In this document: positions 6,873 through 15,514 of the stretch, piece by piece
Layout: every line of letters starts with the position of its first letter
How positions within the stretch are numbered: the first letter of the stretch is position 1
DNA from: Deltaproteobacteria bacterium
Lineage (GTDB): Bacteria; Desulfobacterota; Binatia; Binatales; Binataceae
Assembly: GCA_021786815.1 (NCBI GenBank)
Contig: JAJYMR010000264.1
Location: forward strand, 1 to 35,755
Reading direction: 5' to 3'
Length of the DNA stretch: 35,755 nt
Translations under genes and position numbers: made by a program
The notes under the pieces: generated by a model
Seen by the model: only the letters and a program-made list of their open reading frames with translations
The model's database searches: none
What the model was told of the DNA's origin: nothing

Positions 6873-8252
6873 GAAGCCGCTCAGAAGAGGCTCCGGGATA
6901 TCGCTTCGACGGTGGATGTTGAAAAAGACGGCGCCGGCCGCAACCGCAAGCAACTTTTTCGGATGGAGGTCGCGCTCTGGCTTTTCGCATTCGTCGTCTT
7001 CCTGTTCTCGCCCGTTATCCAGATGACGGACTCGAAGTACTCGATGCTCACGGCGGAGAGTCTGCTTTATAATCACACCTTCGACCTGAGTTCTTACAAA
7101 ATCCGGCACTTCAAGCCCGACCTGCCGTTCAACACGATTCGCGGCCACAATGCCTATCAGCTCCAGATGACCAACGGGCACAAGGTTCTGTACTTCTTTT
7201 CGCTCGGGACATCAGTCCTGTCCGTGCCGGCGGTCGCGGCGGCAAACCTCTTCGGCATCTCAGCCGCGACCCCGGATGGCCGCTACAACCTGTTCGGCGC
7301 GATTATTATCCAAAGGACACTCGCGTCGTTCCTGATGGCGGTGCTGGCGTGGGTCTTCTTCCGCACCGCGTCGCTCCTGCTGAGCCCGGCGTGGAGCATG
7401 CTCGTTGCGGTGGGAGGCGCTTTCGGCACCCAGGTCTGGAGCACGGCGTCGCGCGGTATGTGGTCGCACACATGGGAAATACTGCTCGGCGGCATCGTGG
7501 CCTACATGCTGCTCAGCGGCGAGAAGAACGGCGCGCCGCTGCGTCCGATTCTGCTCGCGACGCTTCTGTCGTGGATGTTCTTCGTGCGGCCGACCGGCGC
7601 AGTCCCGATCTTTTTCGTCACCTTGTACGTTCTCCTCTTCCACACTCGTTCATTTGTCGCGTACGCGCTGACCGGCGCCTTCTGGCTCGCCGTCTTCATC
7701 TGGATTTGGGTGAGCACCTTCGGAACGCCGCTGCCGGTGTACTACGCGCCCACGCGCAACACCATATCGGTCTTTTGGATAGGACTTCTTTGCAACCTGG
7801 TGAGCCCCTCGCGCGGGCTGTTTGTCTATGTACCCGTCGTCGCCTTCGTTCTCTATCTCACGGCGCGTTACTGGCGCGCGATTCCGCATCGACGGCTGGC
7901 TGTCACTTCGCTCCTGACGATAGCCGTGCTCACCTTCACCTTCGCTACCCATCGGGTCTGGTGGAATGGGCAATGTTACGGGCCGCGTTTCTTTGCTGAC
8001 GCGCTCCCATGGTTCTATCTGCTGGCGGTGCTCGGCTGCGCGGCGATCCCCGAGGACCGGCGCACGCTCGGCTCGAACCCGATGCTCGGGGTCGGAGCCG
8101 TGCTGCTCGTGCTCAGTATCGGGATGAACGCCCGGGGAGCGCTGTCGTGGGACACGGCGGAATGGAATGGAACCCGGCCGCTTCAACTTCAGGAGCGCGT
8201 CTTCGATTGGTCGCAGCCGCAGTTCCTCGCCGGATGGGTCCGTGCGCATTAG
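6870..8252 (+). CDS. Multispanning membrane protein, GT-C glycosyltransferase-like (460 aa)
   Basis: After a charged, soluble first 31 residues come about nine or ten hydrophobic helices. The first luminal/periplasmic stretch contains acidic and aromatic residues (VIQMTDSKYSMLTAESLL), as in ArnT/PMT-type GT-C enzymes where an early acidic residue is catalytic. Later segments NLVSPSRGLFVYVP and WWNGQCYGPRFFADALPWFYLL resemble a widespread group of uncharacterised membrane glycosyltransferase-like proteins that carry an SP-x-RGL-x-VY-x-P motif and a W-x-G-x-x-x-GPR motif. The donor would be a polyprenyl-phosphate sugar and the acceptor is unknown; both are family inferences. The start is the TTG preceded by AGGAGG. 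The gene sits alone between thiD and a small phosphatase, with no sugar-synthesis genes next to it. Confidence 0.7.
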   Translation: MEAAQKRLRDIASTVDVEKDGAGRNRKQLFRMEVALWLFAFVVFLFSPVIQMTDSKYSMLTAESLLYNHTFDLSSYKIRHFKPDLPFNTIRGHNAYQLQMTNGHKVLYFFSLGTSVLSVPAVAAANLFGISAATPDGRYNLFGAIIIQRTLASFLMAVLAWVFFRTASLLLSPAWSMLVAVGGAFGTQVWSTASRGMWSHTWEILLGGIVAYMLLSGEKNGAPLRPILLATLLSWMFFVRPTGAVPIFFVTLYVLLFHTRSFVAYALTGAFWLAVFIWIWVSTFGTPLPVYYAPTRNTISVFWIGLLCNLVSPSRGLFVYVPVVAFVLYLTARYWRAIPHRRLAVTSLLTIAVLTFTFATHRVWWNGQCYGPRFFADALPWFYLLAVLGCAAIPEDRRTLGSNPMLGVGAVLLVLSIGMNARGALSWDTAEWNGTRPLQLQERVFDWSQPQFLAGWVRAH

Positions 8253-8312
8253 CTGCGTGAATGACGTGCGTCAACGCGAGGGCAGCGCGGGGCGCTTTAA
8301 GCGGGTCCAGCC

Positions 8313-8732
8313 GTGGCCCGGTTGCAGTGCGATAGTGTGAGGTGTCCCTTGGCCGCGGGCTGGAAGGAAAGCGAGATAATCCCGAATCTGTTCGTCGGCG
8401 ACCTTCAGGACGCGCAGAAGTTCGACGGCACGATAATCAGCGTGCTGCCGGATCTCCCCGAGGACGAGCCCTGGCAGGCACTGCATCTGCCGTTCATGGC
8501 CAACGGGATCGAATCGCTCGACGGCGCCGCCAAAATAATCGACGACGCTCTCGCTCTCGGCCAGTGCGTCCTGGTCCATTGCGAGGAGGGATGCGAGCGC
8601 GCACCGCTGGTGGTCGCGTGGTTCCTGAAAACGCGCCGCGCGATGACGCTCGACGAAGCCTACGCCCTGCTCCAAAGCCGGCGGCCGATGGTGCGCAACC
8701 GCGCCCGATGGCTGGGAAGCCACGGCCGCTGA
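8313..8732 (+). CDS. Small dual-specificity-type protein phosphatase (139 aa)
   Basis: The signature VLVHCEEGCERAP gives His89-Cys90-x5-Arg96, the catalytic loop of cysteine-dependent protein tyrosine/dual-specificity phosphatases. The preceding IIPNLFVGDLQDA segment matches the start of the compact DSP fold, and the stretch after the loop (VAWFLKTRRAMTLDEAYALLQSRRP) matches the C-terminal helices where DSPs have M-x-x-x-A-x-x-x-v-k-x-x-R. The residue after the P-loop arginine is Ala instead of the usual Ser/Thr, which could lower the rate of phosphoenzyme breakdown. The start is uncertain: GTG at 8313, GTG at 8337 and TTG at 8349 are all possible and none has a clear ribosome site. It may act on phosphoprotein or phospho-sugar; no kinase is adjacent. 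Confidence 0.7.
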   Translation: MARLQCDSVRCPLAAGWKESEIIPNLFVGDLQDAQKFDGTIISVLPDLPEDEPWQALHLPFMANGIESLDGAAKIIDDALALGQCVLVHCEEGCERAPLVVAWFLKTRRAMTLDEAYALLQSRRPMVRNRARWLGSHGR

Positions 8733-8945
8733 CTCCTTCCCGTTCGCATCGTTTCTCCGCCGCGCAAGCAAAACCCCAAATCGTCCCTTCGTGCAACTGC
8801 GCATGTCGCCAGGTGTATCCTTCGGACGCAGCCAAAATGCCGTAAGACGCGTCTTTGCGGCGCGTTTGCGCGGCAAAAGACAACCGGCTTGGCAATAAGC
8901 CGTTTACGTCCAAGGTTTCCGTAAATCCCGACCGCCAGGGCGGTC
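8733..8945. other. Intergenic stretch with palindromes
   Basis: No gene is seen. AAGACGCGTCTT at 8844-8855 is a perfect 12-bp palindrome. It overlaps a hairpin in which TTTGC (8854-8858) pairs with GCAAA (8873-8877) and GCGC with GCGC around a GTTT loop. This may be the terminator of the phosphatase gene, but no U-tract follows. Confidence 0.4.
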
Positions 8946-8986
8946 TTGGCATGGGCATAGCTATACTTGGCACGGGCATAGCTATA
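8946..8986. repeat. Two 20-bp direct repeats, 21-bp period, upstream of efflux operon
   Basis: TTGGCATGGGCATAGCTATA (8946-8965) is repeated with one base change at 8967-8986, exactly 21 bp apart, i.e. two helical turns. Each copy contains the palindrome ATAGCTAT or close to it. Such spacing puts two protein-binding sites on the same DNA face. The pair lies about 135 bp before the tolC-like start codon. Confidence 0.8.
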
Positions 8987-9045
8987 ACAAGGACGAGGCC
9001 GGCGCGCGTTTCCCATCGAAACCAAGGGGCCGCGACCCTTCTCTT

Positions 9046-9073
9046 GATTATTCAATTGATTTATTGAATCATC
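9046..9073. promoter_or_regulatory. 28-bp imperfect palindrome, candidate operator of efflux operon
   Basis: GATTATTCAAT (9046-9056) and ATTGAATCATC (9063-9073) are 11-base arms with a single mismatch around a 6-base centre. The AT-rich block stands out from the GC-rich surroundings and ends 46 bases before the tolC-like ATG. The form and position suit a TetR- or MarR-type repressor of an efflux operon, but no regulator gene is encoded next to it. Confidence 0.55.
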
Positions 9074-9119
9074 GAGGCAAAGGACAGCCGGCCATGCCAT
9101 CCCGAGGACACTTAATCCC

Positions 9120-10496
9120 ATGACGCTCACGAGAAAAACCACGGCTGCCGCTCTCGCAATCGCGATAAGCTTTTGCCTTGCTCCCCGCGCACACGCCGCG
9201 GAGGCGACTCGCGAGCGAATATCGTTCAAAGAGGCCCTTTCGCTCGCGCTCAGCCATAACCGCGTGCTGCGCGCCGCCGAGCTTTCGAGCGCGGCCGCCG
9301 GGCACGACGTGGGAGTGGCGCGCGGAGCGATGCTGCCGCGCCTGGACGCGCTGGAAAACTACTCGAATACCAATACCCCGGCACTGGTATTCGCGAACCT
9401 GCTCAATCAGCAGGACTTCGGGCCGAACGATTTCCATATCGATCGGTTGAACTATCCCGCCTCGTTCTCGAACTTCCAGTCGATGATCCGGCTGACGCAG
9501 CCAATCTTCACCGGGGGCAGGCTCTGGGCCTCGCTCAAGGCCTCGCGCGACGCCGCCGATATGGCCAAATGGCGCGCGATTCGAACCCGCCAGGAAACCG
9601 AATTCGCGGTCGTACAGGCCTACTACGGCTCGGTCCTGCTCGAGGAACGGGTCGGCGTGCTCGAGCGCGCGCTGGCCGCCGCACGGGCCCATCGTGAGCA
9701 GGCCGACAACATGTTCAGGCACGGGATGGTGGTGAAGGCGGACGTGCTGCGTGCGCGGGTGATGGAGGGTACGTTCGAGCAGGAGCGCAACGTCGCCCGC
9801 AACCAGCTCCTGACCGCGTGGGACGCCCTTGCCCATACGCTTGGAACCGAGGACCGCCGGCTCGCGCCGTTGGTTAACCCGCCCGAGCTCGCGCGTGTCG
9901 CGCCAGTCACGCAACCGGGCCTGGAGGATCTGGTCACGAAGGCGCTCTCGATACGCCCCGAGCTCAGGATCGTGCAATCCCAGATCGATCAGGCGGAACA
10001 AAACCTCAAGATTGCGCGCGCCGACTATCTCCCGACGCTAAGCGTGTCGGCCGCCTACGAGAACGATAGCGAGTCCCTGGTCCGCGCGGGCAACAGCTAC
10101 AGCGTGTTCGTGACCGGCCAACTCAATCTGTTTGACGGACTTGCGACCAGCTCGCGGACAGCCGCGGCGATGGAGCGGCTCTCGCGGGCGCGCGAGCTCG
10201 AGGACGATCTGCGCCACGCGATCGCGCTCGACGTTCAGAGAGCCTACCACGCGCTCGCCGCCGCTTCGGAAAATCTCGGCGTGGCCCGCCATAACGCGGC
10301 CTACGCCTCCGACGCCGCCCGAATCCTGGAGGACCGCTACGGCTCCGGACTTGCCACCAACGTCGAGGTCCTGGACTCCGAGACCGAGCGCAAGCAGGCC
10401 GACATGCGGCTTGTCGAAGCCAGGGTCGCGGTGCTGGTGGCTCGCGCGGCGCTCAAGCTTGCTTCGGGCCAACTCAACCTCGGAACCGAGCCATGA
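9120..10496 (+). CDS. TolC-family outer-membrane efflux channel (458 aa)
   Basis: This is the trimeric outer-membrane exit duct of a tripartite efflux pump. A signal peptide ends near residue 26 (APRAHA/AEA). The mature part shows two repeats of the OEP fold with long amphipathic heptad-like helices: SLALSHNRVLRAAELSS at the start of the first half, and DLVTKALSIRPELRIVQSQ with the following QAEQNLKIARADYLPTLSVSA opening the second half. LTQPIFTGG and GQLNLFDG are the typical beta-strand ends. There is no lipobox, unlike OprM-type proteins. It is the first gene of the operon and its stop overlaps the adaptor start (ATGA). A ribosome site GAGGA lies about 11 bases upstream of the ATG. The substrate is not predictable from this protein. 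Confidence 0.9.
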   Translation: MTLTRKTTAAALAIAISFCLAPRAHAAEATRERISFKEALSLALSHNRVLRAAELSSAAAGHDVGVARGAMLPRLDALENYSNTNTPALVFANLLNQQDFGPNDFHIDRLNYPASFSNFQSMIRLTQPIFTGGRLWASLKASRDAADMAKWRAIRTRQETEFAVVQAYYGSVLLEERVGVLERALAAARAHREQADNMFRHGMVVKADVLRARVMEGTFEQERNVARNQLLTAWDALAHTLGTEDRRLAPLVNPPELARVAPVTQPGLEDLVTKALSIRPELRIVQSQIDQAEQNLKIARADYLPTLSVSAAYENDSESLVRAGNSYSVFVTGQLNLFDGLATSSRTAAAMERLSRARELEDDLRHAIALDVQRAYHALAAASENLGVARHNAAYASDAARILEDRYGSGLATNVEVLDSETERKQADMRLVEARVAVLVARAALKLASGQLNLGTEP

Positions 10497-11599
10497 ACCA
10501 CAAGTCTGAAGAGCGGAGGCCGAAAGGAAAGCTCATCGCCGTCCTGGCCGGGGCGGCGGCGGTACTGATCGCGCTTGTCGTGCTTTTGGGACGCGGCAGG
10601 ATCGAGCCGGGGCTGCTGAGCCCGCCGGTCTCGCGCATTCCCAATCTGCCGGTCGACGTTGTGCGGCTGGAGACGGTCGCCAATACGCGCGACGCGATCG
10701 GAACCGTGCAGTCGCGTGTCGAAGTCGATGCGGCAAGCCGCGTCTCGGCCACCGTTCGCGAGGTTACGGTGCACGCGGGCGAGCGGGTAAAAGCCGGACA
10801 GGTGCTGGCGCGGCTCGACGACTCCGACCTCGCGGCCGCGGTTGCGCGGGCCCGGGGGCAGGTCGCGGCGGCAACCGCAAACTTCACACGCGCGAGCAAG
10901 GACGAGCGCCGGTTCAGCGCCCTGCTCAAGCGCGGCTCGGTGACCCCCCATGAATTCGACGCGGCCCAGGCGAACTATCGCGCCGCGCGCGGCGATGTCG
11001 AATCCGCAAAAGCCCAGGTTACCGCCGCCGAGGCCTCGCTCAAGTACGCGACCGTGCGCTCTCCGGTCTCAGGCGTAGTGGCCGAGCGCCTGGTCGAGCC
11101 GGGGGACCTGGCGCTTCCGGGCAAGCCTCTCGTGCGCGTGTACGATTCCCAGGCGCTTCGAGTCGAACTGCGTGTTCCCGAGGAGCTGACGCGCGAGGTC
11201 TCCATCGGAATGCCGCTTACGGTGAGAATTGAGGCGGCCGGCCGGACAATCGCGACGAAAATCAACGAGATCGTTCCCGCTGCCGACCCCGCAAGCCGCA
11301 CTTTCCTCGTACGCGCGCCGCTGCCGTCGGACCCCGCGCTCAGGCCGGGGATGTACGCGAGCGCCTCGTTTGACGTGGGCACGGAGAAGATTCTCACCGT
11401 CGCCCGCTCGGCAATCGAAAGTGTCGGCCAGCTCGAAACCGTCAGGGTTATCGAGCACGGCGCGGTCCGGGTGCGCCAGATCACGACCGGGCGCGCTTTT
11501 GGCGAGCGGGTGGAAGTGCTCTCCGGGCTTCTACAGGGCGACCGGGTGCTTCTGGGGGGCGCCGACGAGCGAATGGCCGCCGATGGAACGTCCAAATGA
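10493..11599 (+). CDS. RND efflux periplasmic adaptor, MFP/HlyD family (368 aa)
   Basis: This is the bridge between the inner-membrane RND pump and the TolC-like channel. One N-terminal membrane segment lies at about residues 12-30 (LIAVLAGAAAVLIALVVLL). It is followed by the barrel-sandwich (lipoyl-like) half-motifs VTVHAGERVKAGQVLARLDD and, after a coiled-coil hairpin of about 80 residues rich in Ala/Arg/Glu, YATVRSPVSGVVAERLVEPGDL. The beta-barrel domain and the membrane-proximal part (VLSGLLQGDRVLLGG) complete the fold. There is no lipobox cysteine, so it is anchored by the helix. It overlaps the channel gene by four bases and the pump gene by four bases (ATGA at both), so all three are translated together. 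Confidence 0.92.
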   Translation: MNHKSEERRPKGKLIAVLAGAAAVLIALVVLLGRGRIEPGLLSPPVSRIPNLPVDVVRLETVANTRDAIGTVQSRVEVDAASRVSATVREVTVHAGERVKAGQVLARLDDSDLAAAVARARGQVAAATANFTRASKDERRFSALLKRGSVTPHEFDAAQANYRAARGDVESAKAQVTAAEASLKYATVRSPVSGVVAERLVEPGDLALPGKPLVRVYDSQALRVELRVPEELTREVSIGMPLTVRIEAAGRTIATKINEIVPAADPASRTFLVRAPLPSDPALRPGMYASASFDVGTEKILTVARSAIESVGQLETVRVIEHGAVRVRQITTGRAFGERVEVLSGLLQGDRVLLGGADERMAADGTSK

Positions 11600-14500
11600 G
11601 TGAGAACGGCGAAAAACTCGGCTTCACCGCCCGGATCGTCGATCGATTCCTCGGCTCCAACCTTTCGGTGCTGCTGCTGCTCGCCTCGCTTGCGGCCGGC
11701 GCACTCGCGCTTGCCGTCACGCCGCGCGAGGAAGATCCGCAAATCGTCGTCCCGATGGCCGACATCATCGTGCAGATGCCCGGCTCGACGGCCGCCGAGG
11801 TCGAAAACCTCGTCACCATCAATCTCGAACGCCGGCTGTGGGAGATGGAGGGCGTCAAGCACATCTACTCGGTCTCGATGCCGGGGCAGGCGATGGTCAC
11901 GGTGCGCTTCGATGTCGGGTTCAGCGAGACGCAGGCACTGGTCGAGATCTACAACAAGCTCGAATCCAATCGCGACGCCGTGCCGCCGGGCGTGACCGGA
12001 TGGATCGTCAAGCCGGTCGGGATCAACGACGTTCCGATCGTCACCCTGACCCTCTACAGCGCGACCGAGAGCGACGCGCAGTTGCGCCGAATCGCCGACG
12101 AGATTCTCCATCGCCTGCAACAGGTGCCGAACACCGGCAAGTCGTTTATCGTCGGCGGACGCCCGCGCCAGATCCGCGTGATGCTCCAGGCGGACCGCCT
12201 GGCCGGGCATGGGCTCACGCCGCTCGAAGTGTCGCAGGCGCTTCAGGGCGCCGACGCCAACCTGCGGGTCGGGACATTCGACCGTGGAAACGAAGTGTAC
12301 CTGGTGGACAGCGGTCCGTTCCTGCACAACGCCGCCGAGGTGCGAAACCTGGTCGTCGGCGTGCGCGACGGGCGTCCGGTTTACCTGCGCGACGTGGCCC
12401 GCGTGCTCGATGGACCCGCCGAAGCCACCAACTACGTAAGGCTCGGCTTCGGACCCGCGGCTCATTACCTGCTCCACGAGCCGGGGCAGATCAAACTCGA
12501 TTCGGTCGGCATGCGCGGCCAGACTTTTCCGGCCGTCACGATCGCGATTGCCAAGCGCCAGGGCACCAACGCCGTCTCCGTCGCCGAGCAGGTCCTGCAC
12601 CGGGTCGAGCAGTTGAAGGGCGTGGCAATACCATCGGACGTTCACGTGATGGTCACGCGCAATTACGGCGAGACCGCCAACGAGAAGGTCAATGAACTGG
12701 TGCGCGAGCTGCTTATCGCGGTCGCGATTATTGTCGGCCTGCTCGCTTTCTCGCTCGGGATTCGCGAGGCGTTCATCGTCGCGATCGCGGTGCCGGTCAC
12801 GCTTGCGATCACGCTGCTCGGAAACCTGCTCGCTGGCTACACGATAAACCGCGTGACCCTGTTCGCGCTCATCCTTTCGCTCGGACTCCTCGTTGACGAC
12901 CCGATAGTCGACGTCGAAAACATCCATCGCCACTTCCGCCTGCGCACCCATCCGCCGCGCCAGGCGACCCTGATCGCGGTGGACGAGGTGCGGCCGCCGA
13001 CCATCCTGGCCACCTTCGCCGTCATCCTGTCGTTCATCCCGATGCTGTTCGTGACGGGGATGATGGGCCCGTACATGCGGCCAATGCCGTTCAACGTGCC
13101 GCTTGCGATGCTGATGTCGCTGGTGGTCGCGTTCACCATAACGCCGTGGGCCTGCTTCCATCTGCTGCGCAAGGACTACGAGCATCCCGCCGGCAAGGAA
13201 CCCGAGGAAGAAGCCGCGTGGGTCCGCCGATGGTATCGCAGGGTGCTCGAACCGATGCTCGACAGCCCCCGCCGCGCGCGAATGTTCCTTTACGCCGTGG
13301 TCGCCGCGCTGGTCGGCTCCGTCCTGCTGGTCGTCTTTGGCTTCGTGCCGGTCAAGATGCTCCCGTTCGACAACAAGAACGAGCTTGAGCTCGTGGTCAA
13401 CATGCCCGAGGGAACGCCGGTCGAGAACACCAACAAGGTGCTCGACGATCTCGGGCGGCTGATGGCGCGCGAGCCGGAAGTGACCGCCTTCGAGAGCTAC
13501 GCGGGCACGGCGGCGCCGTTCGGTTTCAACGGGATGGTGCGCCATTACTACATGCGGCGCGACCCGTGGCAGGGCCAGGTCCGTATCCAGCTCGCGCCCA
13601 AGGCCGATCGCGCCCAGGGTTCGCACGAGTTCGCGCTCAGGATTCGGCCCGAGGTCGAAAAGATCGCGCGGGCCGATCACGCCAAGGTGATCCAGATCGT
13701 CGAGACGCCACCCGGACCGCCCGTGCTGGCCAGCGTGGTCGCGGAAATTTACGGTCCGGCCGCGGGCAGCGAATACGCTCAGATGATCCGCTACGGACGC
13801 TCGCTCAGGAAGGTCTTCGAGAAGACCGCCGGCCTCGCCGATACCGACGATTCATCGATCGCCCGCGAGCCGCGCCTTGAATTCATGCTCGACAGGCGCA
13901 AGGCCGCGCTCAACGGCGTCAATGTCGAGCAGGCGGCCCAGACGCTCGCGATCGTGCTCGGCGGGCGCGCCGCCGTCCCCGTCCATACCAATACCGAGCG
14001 CACGCCGCTGATGGTCGAACTCAGGATGCCGCGCGCGGACCGCTCGTCGCTCGAGCGTCTGCTGTCCTCGGTCAGACTTCGCGGCGCGGCGGGCGCGATG
14101 GTGCCGCTGTCGGAATTGGGCACGGTCAAGCGCACGCTCGCGGAGCAGCCCATCTATCACAAGGATTTGCGGCGCGTGGTTTTCGTGATGGCCGAGACGG
14201 TCGGCGAAAGCCCGGTCAACGAAGTGCTGTGGCTCGAAAAGCACACCGCAAAGATGTTTCCGCCGGGCTACACCGTCAACTGGTCGGGCGAAGGCGAATG
14301 GCACATCACGGTGACCGTGTTCCGCGACCTCGGAATCGCCTTCGGCGCGGCGCTGTTCTTCATCTTCGTGCTGCTGGTCGCGCAGACCGAGTCGATGGTG
14401 ATCGCGCTCATCATCATGGCCGCCATCCCGCTCACCCTCATCGGCATCATGCCCGGCTTCTTCATCCTGAACCTGCTGACCGAGAGCCATATCGCGGGCT

Positions 14501-14883
14501 ACGCGGATCCGACGTTTTTCACCGCGACCGCGATGATCGGAATGATCGCGCTCGCAGGCATCGTGGTCAGAAATTCCATCATCCTGATCGACTTCATCCA
14601 TCACGGCATCGCGCGCTGCCTCACGCTCAAGGAAGCAGTGCTCGAAGCGGGCGCGATCCGGCTGCGCCCGATCGTGCTGACCGCGGGCGCGGCGGCGCTC
14701 GGCTCGGTGGTGATCACGCTCGATCCGATTTTTTCGGGCCTGGCGTGGGCGTTCATCTTCGGCATCTTCGCCTCGACCGCGTTCACGTTGGTCGTGATCC
14801 CACTCATCTACTACATGGCGTATCGCAATGCTCCGGCTCTGCCTCCGGGCCTTGAGCCGGATGAGGAGGAAGTCCAACAATGA
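11596..14883 (+). CDS. RND-family efflux pump, inner-membrane proton antiporter (1095 aa)
   Basis: It has twelve transmembrane helices and two large periplasmic loops, as in AcrB. The proton-relay aspartates are present in TM4 (Asp434-Asp435 in GLLVDDPIVDVEN). In TM10 the usual Lys of AcrB is replaced by Arg992 in GIVVRNSIILIDF. The N-terminal ALAVTPREEDPQI and the VQMPGSTAAEVENLVT stretch place it in the group of RND pumps with a PREEDP motif, related to but distinct from AcrB-type drug pumps. The length is somewhat larger than AcrB (1049). The three-gene order channel-adaptor-pump, followed by a DUF2892 gene, suggests export of a hydrophobic compound or metal; the substrate is not known. 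I see no CusA-type methionine relay, so a hydrophobic-compound role is more likely (inference). Confidence 0.93.
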   Translation: MSENGEKLGFTARIVDRFLGSNLSVLLLLASLAAGALALAVTPREEDPQIVVPMADIIVQMPGSTAAEVENLVTINLERRLWEMEGVKHIYSVSMPGQAMVTVRFDVGFSETQALVEIYNKLESNRDAVPPGVTGWIVKPVGINDVPIVTLTLYSATESDAQLRRIADEILHRLQQVPNTGKSFIVGGRPRQIRVMLQADRLAGHGLTPLEVSQALQGADANLRVGTFDRGNEVYLVDSGPFLHNAAEVRNLVVGVRDGRPVYLRDVARVLDGPAEATNYVRLGFGPAAHYLLHEPGQIKLDSVGMRGQTFPAVTIAIAKRQGTNAVSVAEQVLHRVEQLKGVAIPSDVHVMVTRNYGETANEKVNELVRELLIAVAIIVGLLAFSLGIREAFIVAIAVPVTLAITLLGNLLAGYTINRVTLFALILSLGLLVDDPIVDVENIHRHFRLRTHPPRQATLIAVDEVRPPTILATFAVILSFIPMLFVTGMMGPYMRPMPFNVPLAMLMSLVVAFTITPWACFHLLRKDYEHPAGKEPEEEAAWVRRWYRRVLEPMLDSPRRARMFLYAVVAALVGSVLLVVFGFVPVKMLPFDNKNELELVVNMPEGTPVENTNKVLDDLGRLMAREPEVTAFESYAGTAAPFGFNGMVRHYYMRRDPWQGQVRIQLAPKADRAQGSHEFALRIRPEVEKIARADHAKVIQIVETPPGPPVLASVVAEIYGPAAGSEYAQMIRYGRSLRKVFEKTAGLADTDDSSIAREPRLEFMLDRRKAALNGVNVEQAAQTLAIVLGGRAAVPVHTNTERTPLMVELRMPRADRSSLERLLSSVRLRGAAGAMVPLSELGTVKRTLAEQPIYHKDLRRVVFVMAETVGESPVNEVLWLEKHTAKMFPPGYTVNWSGEGEWHITVTVFRDLGIAFGAALFFIFVLLVAQTESMVIALIIMAAIPLTLIGIMPGFFILNLLTESHIAGYADPTFFTATAMIGMIALAGIVVRNSIILIDFIHHGIARCLTLKEAVLEAGAIRLRPIVLTAGAAALGSVVITLDPIFSGLAWAFIFGIFASTAFTLVVIPLIYYMAYRNAPALPPGLEPDEEEVQQ

Positions 14884-15110
14884 CACTGGAGAGAAAGGTT
14901 CGCGCACTGGCCGGCTCGCTCGTTCTGGTCGGTCTTTTCCTGTCGCTGGTATGGAGTAGCTACTGGCTGTTCCTGGATCTGTTCGTGGGCCTGAACCTGC
15001 TGCAGTCGGCGTTCACCGGATTCTGCCCCGCGGAGAAAATACTCGCGCGGCTCGGAACGCCCCATCCCACGACCCCGCAGAGCGCAAGCGGTCCGCATCC
15101 CGCGGCCTAG
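14880..15110 (+). CDS. DUF2892-type small membrane protein (76 aa)
   Basis: Two closely spaced hydrophobic helices (ALAGSLVLVGLFLSLVW and YWLFLDLFVGLNLLQSAFTG) are followed by GFCPAEKILARLG, the signature of the DUF2892/YgaP-like membrane module. The cysteine in GFCP is conserved in that family. The protein ends in a Pro/Ser/Ala-rich tail. It overlaps the RND gene by four bases (ATGA), so it is co-translated and probably works with the pump or stabilises it; the exact role of DUF2892 is unknown. In many genomes DUF2892 is found beside rhodanese or metal-resistance genes, so a link to redox or metal stress is possible but not shown here. Confidence 0.85.
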   Translation: MTLERKVRALAGSLVLVGLFLSLVWSSYWLFLDLFVGLNLLQSAFTGFCPAEKILARLGTPHPTTPQSASGPHPAA

Positions 15111-15148
15111 CGGAGCACCGCCGTTCGGACGATGCGGGAGAAGAAACG

Positions 15149-15469
15149 ATGCGTAACGGATGGTCACGCATTCTCGCTGTCGGCGCCGTAACGGCCGCCT
15201 TTTCAGTACTTGCGCTCGCGCCGATTCCGGCCGCGGCCCAAACCAGCAACCTGCCACCTCGCACGCATACTCGCGAGACCGGGATGAGCCTCAAGGCGCA
15301 CGAGATGCAGAAGCGGGTGGCCGAGGAAATCACAGCCGCCAAGGGCAAGGGCGAGAACGTCTCGCTCGCCGAAAAGCACAAGGACGAGGGCGACCGGGCA
15401 CTCGAAGCAGGCCACTTGCGTATCGCCGTCGAGCATTACGAGGCGGCTCAGAAGGCGCTCGGAAAATAG
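15149..15469 (+). CDS. Small exported protein with TPR-like C-terminus (106 aa)
   Basis: An N-terminal signal peptide runs to about residue 30 (ending PIPAAAQ). The mature 75 residues are mostly charged helix, EMQKRVAEEITAAKGKGE and then EKHKDEGDRALEAGHLRIA, followed by VEHYEAAQKALGK. The last part reads as one tetratricopeptide-like helix pair (A/G-x-Y-x-x-A-x-x-A-L). A strong ribosome site GGGAGAAG lies six bases before the ATG. It begins 39 bases after the DUF2892 gene, so it may be the last gene of the efflux operon. I recognise no named family, and a periplasmic location is the only functional statement that can be made. Confidence 0.65.
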   Translation: MRNGWSRILAVGAVTAAFSVLALAPIPAAAQTSNLPPRTHTRETGMSLKAHEMQKRVAEEITAAKGKGENVSLAEKHKDEGDRALEAGHLRIAVEHYEAAQKALGK

Positions 15470-15484
15470 CGCGTGGAAATCGCG

Positions 15485-15514
15485 GCATGCGGCGACGGTC
15501 GCCCCGCCGCATGC
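15485..15514 (+). terminator. Hairpin after the efflux operon
   Basis: GCATGCGGCG (15485-15494) pairs perfectly with CGCCGCATGC (15505-15514) around a 10-base loop, starting 16 bases after the stop of the small exported protein. No U-tract follows, so it may stop transcription only partially or protect the mRNA end. Confidence 0.6.

Noticed and set aside
10975-13680. 901-residue open frame on the minus strand
   Set aside because: It runs antisense to the adaptor and RND pump genes, is rich in Arg/His/Asp/Gly as mirrored GC-rich codons are, and shows no domain. The pump gene on the plus strand fully explains the region.
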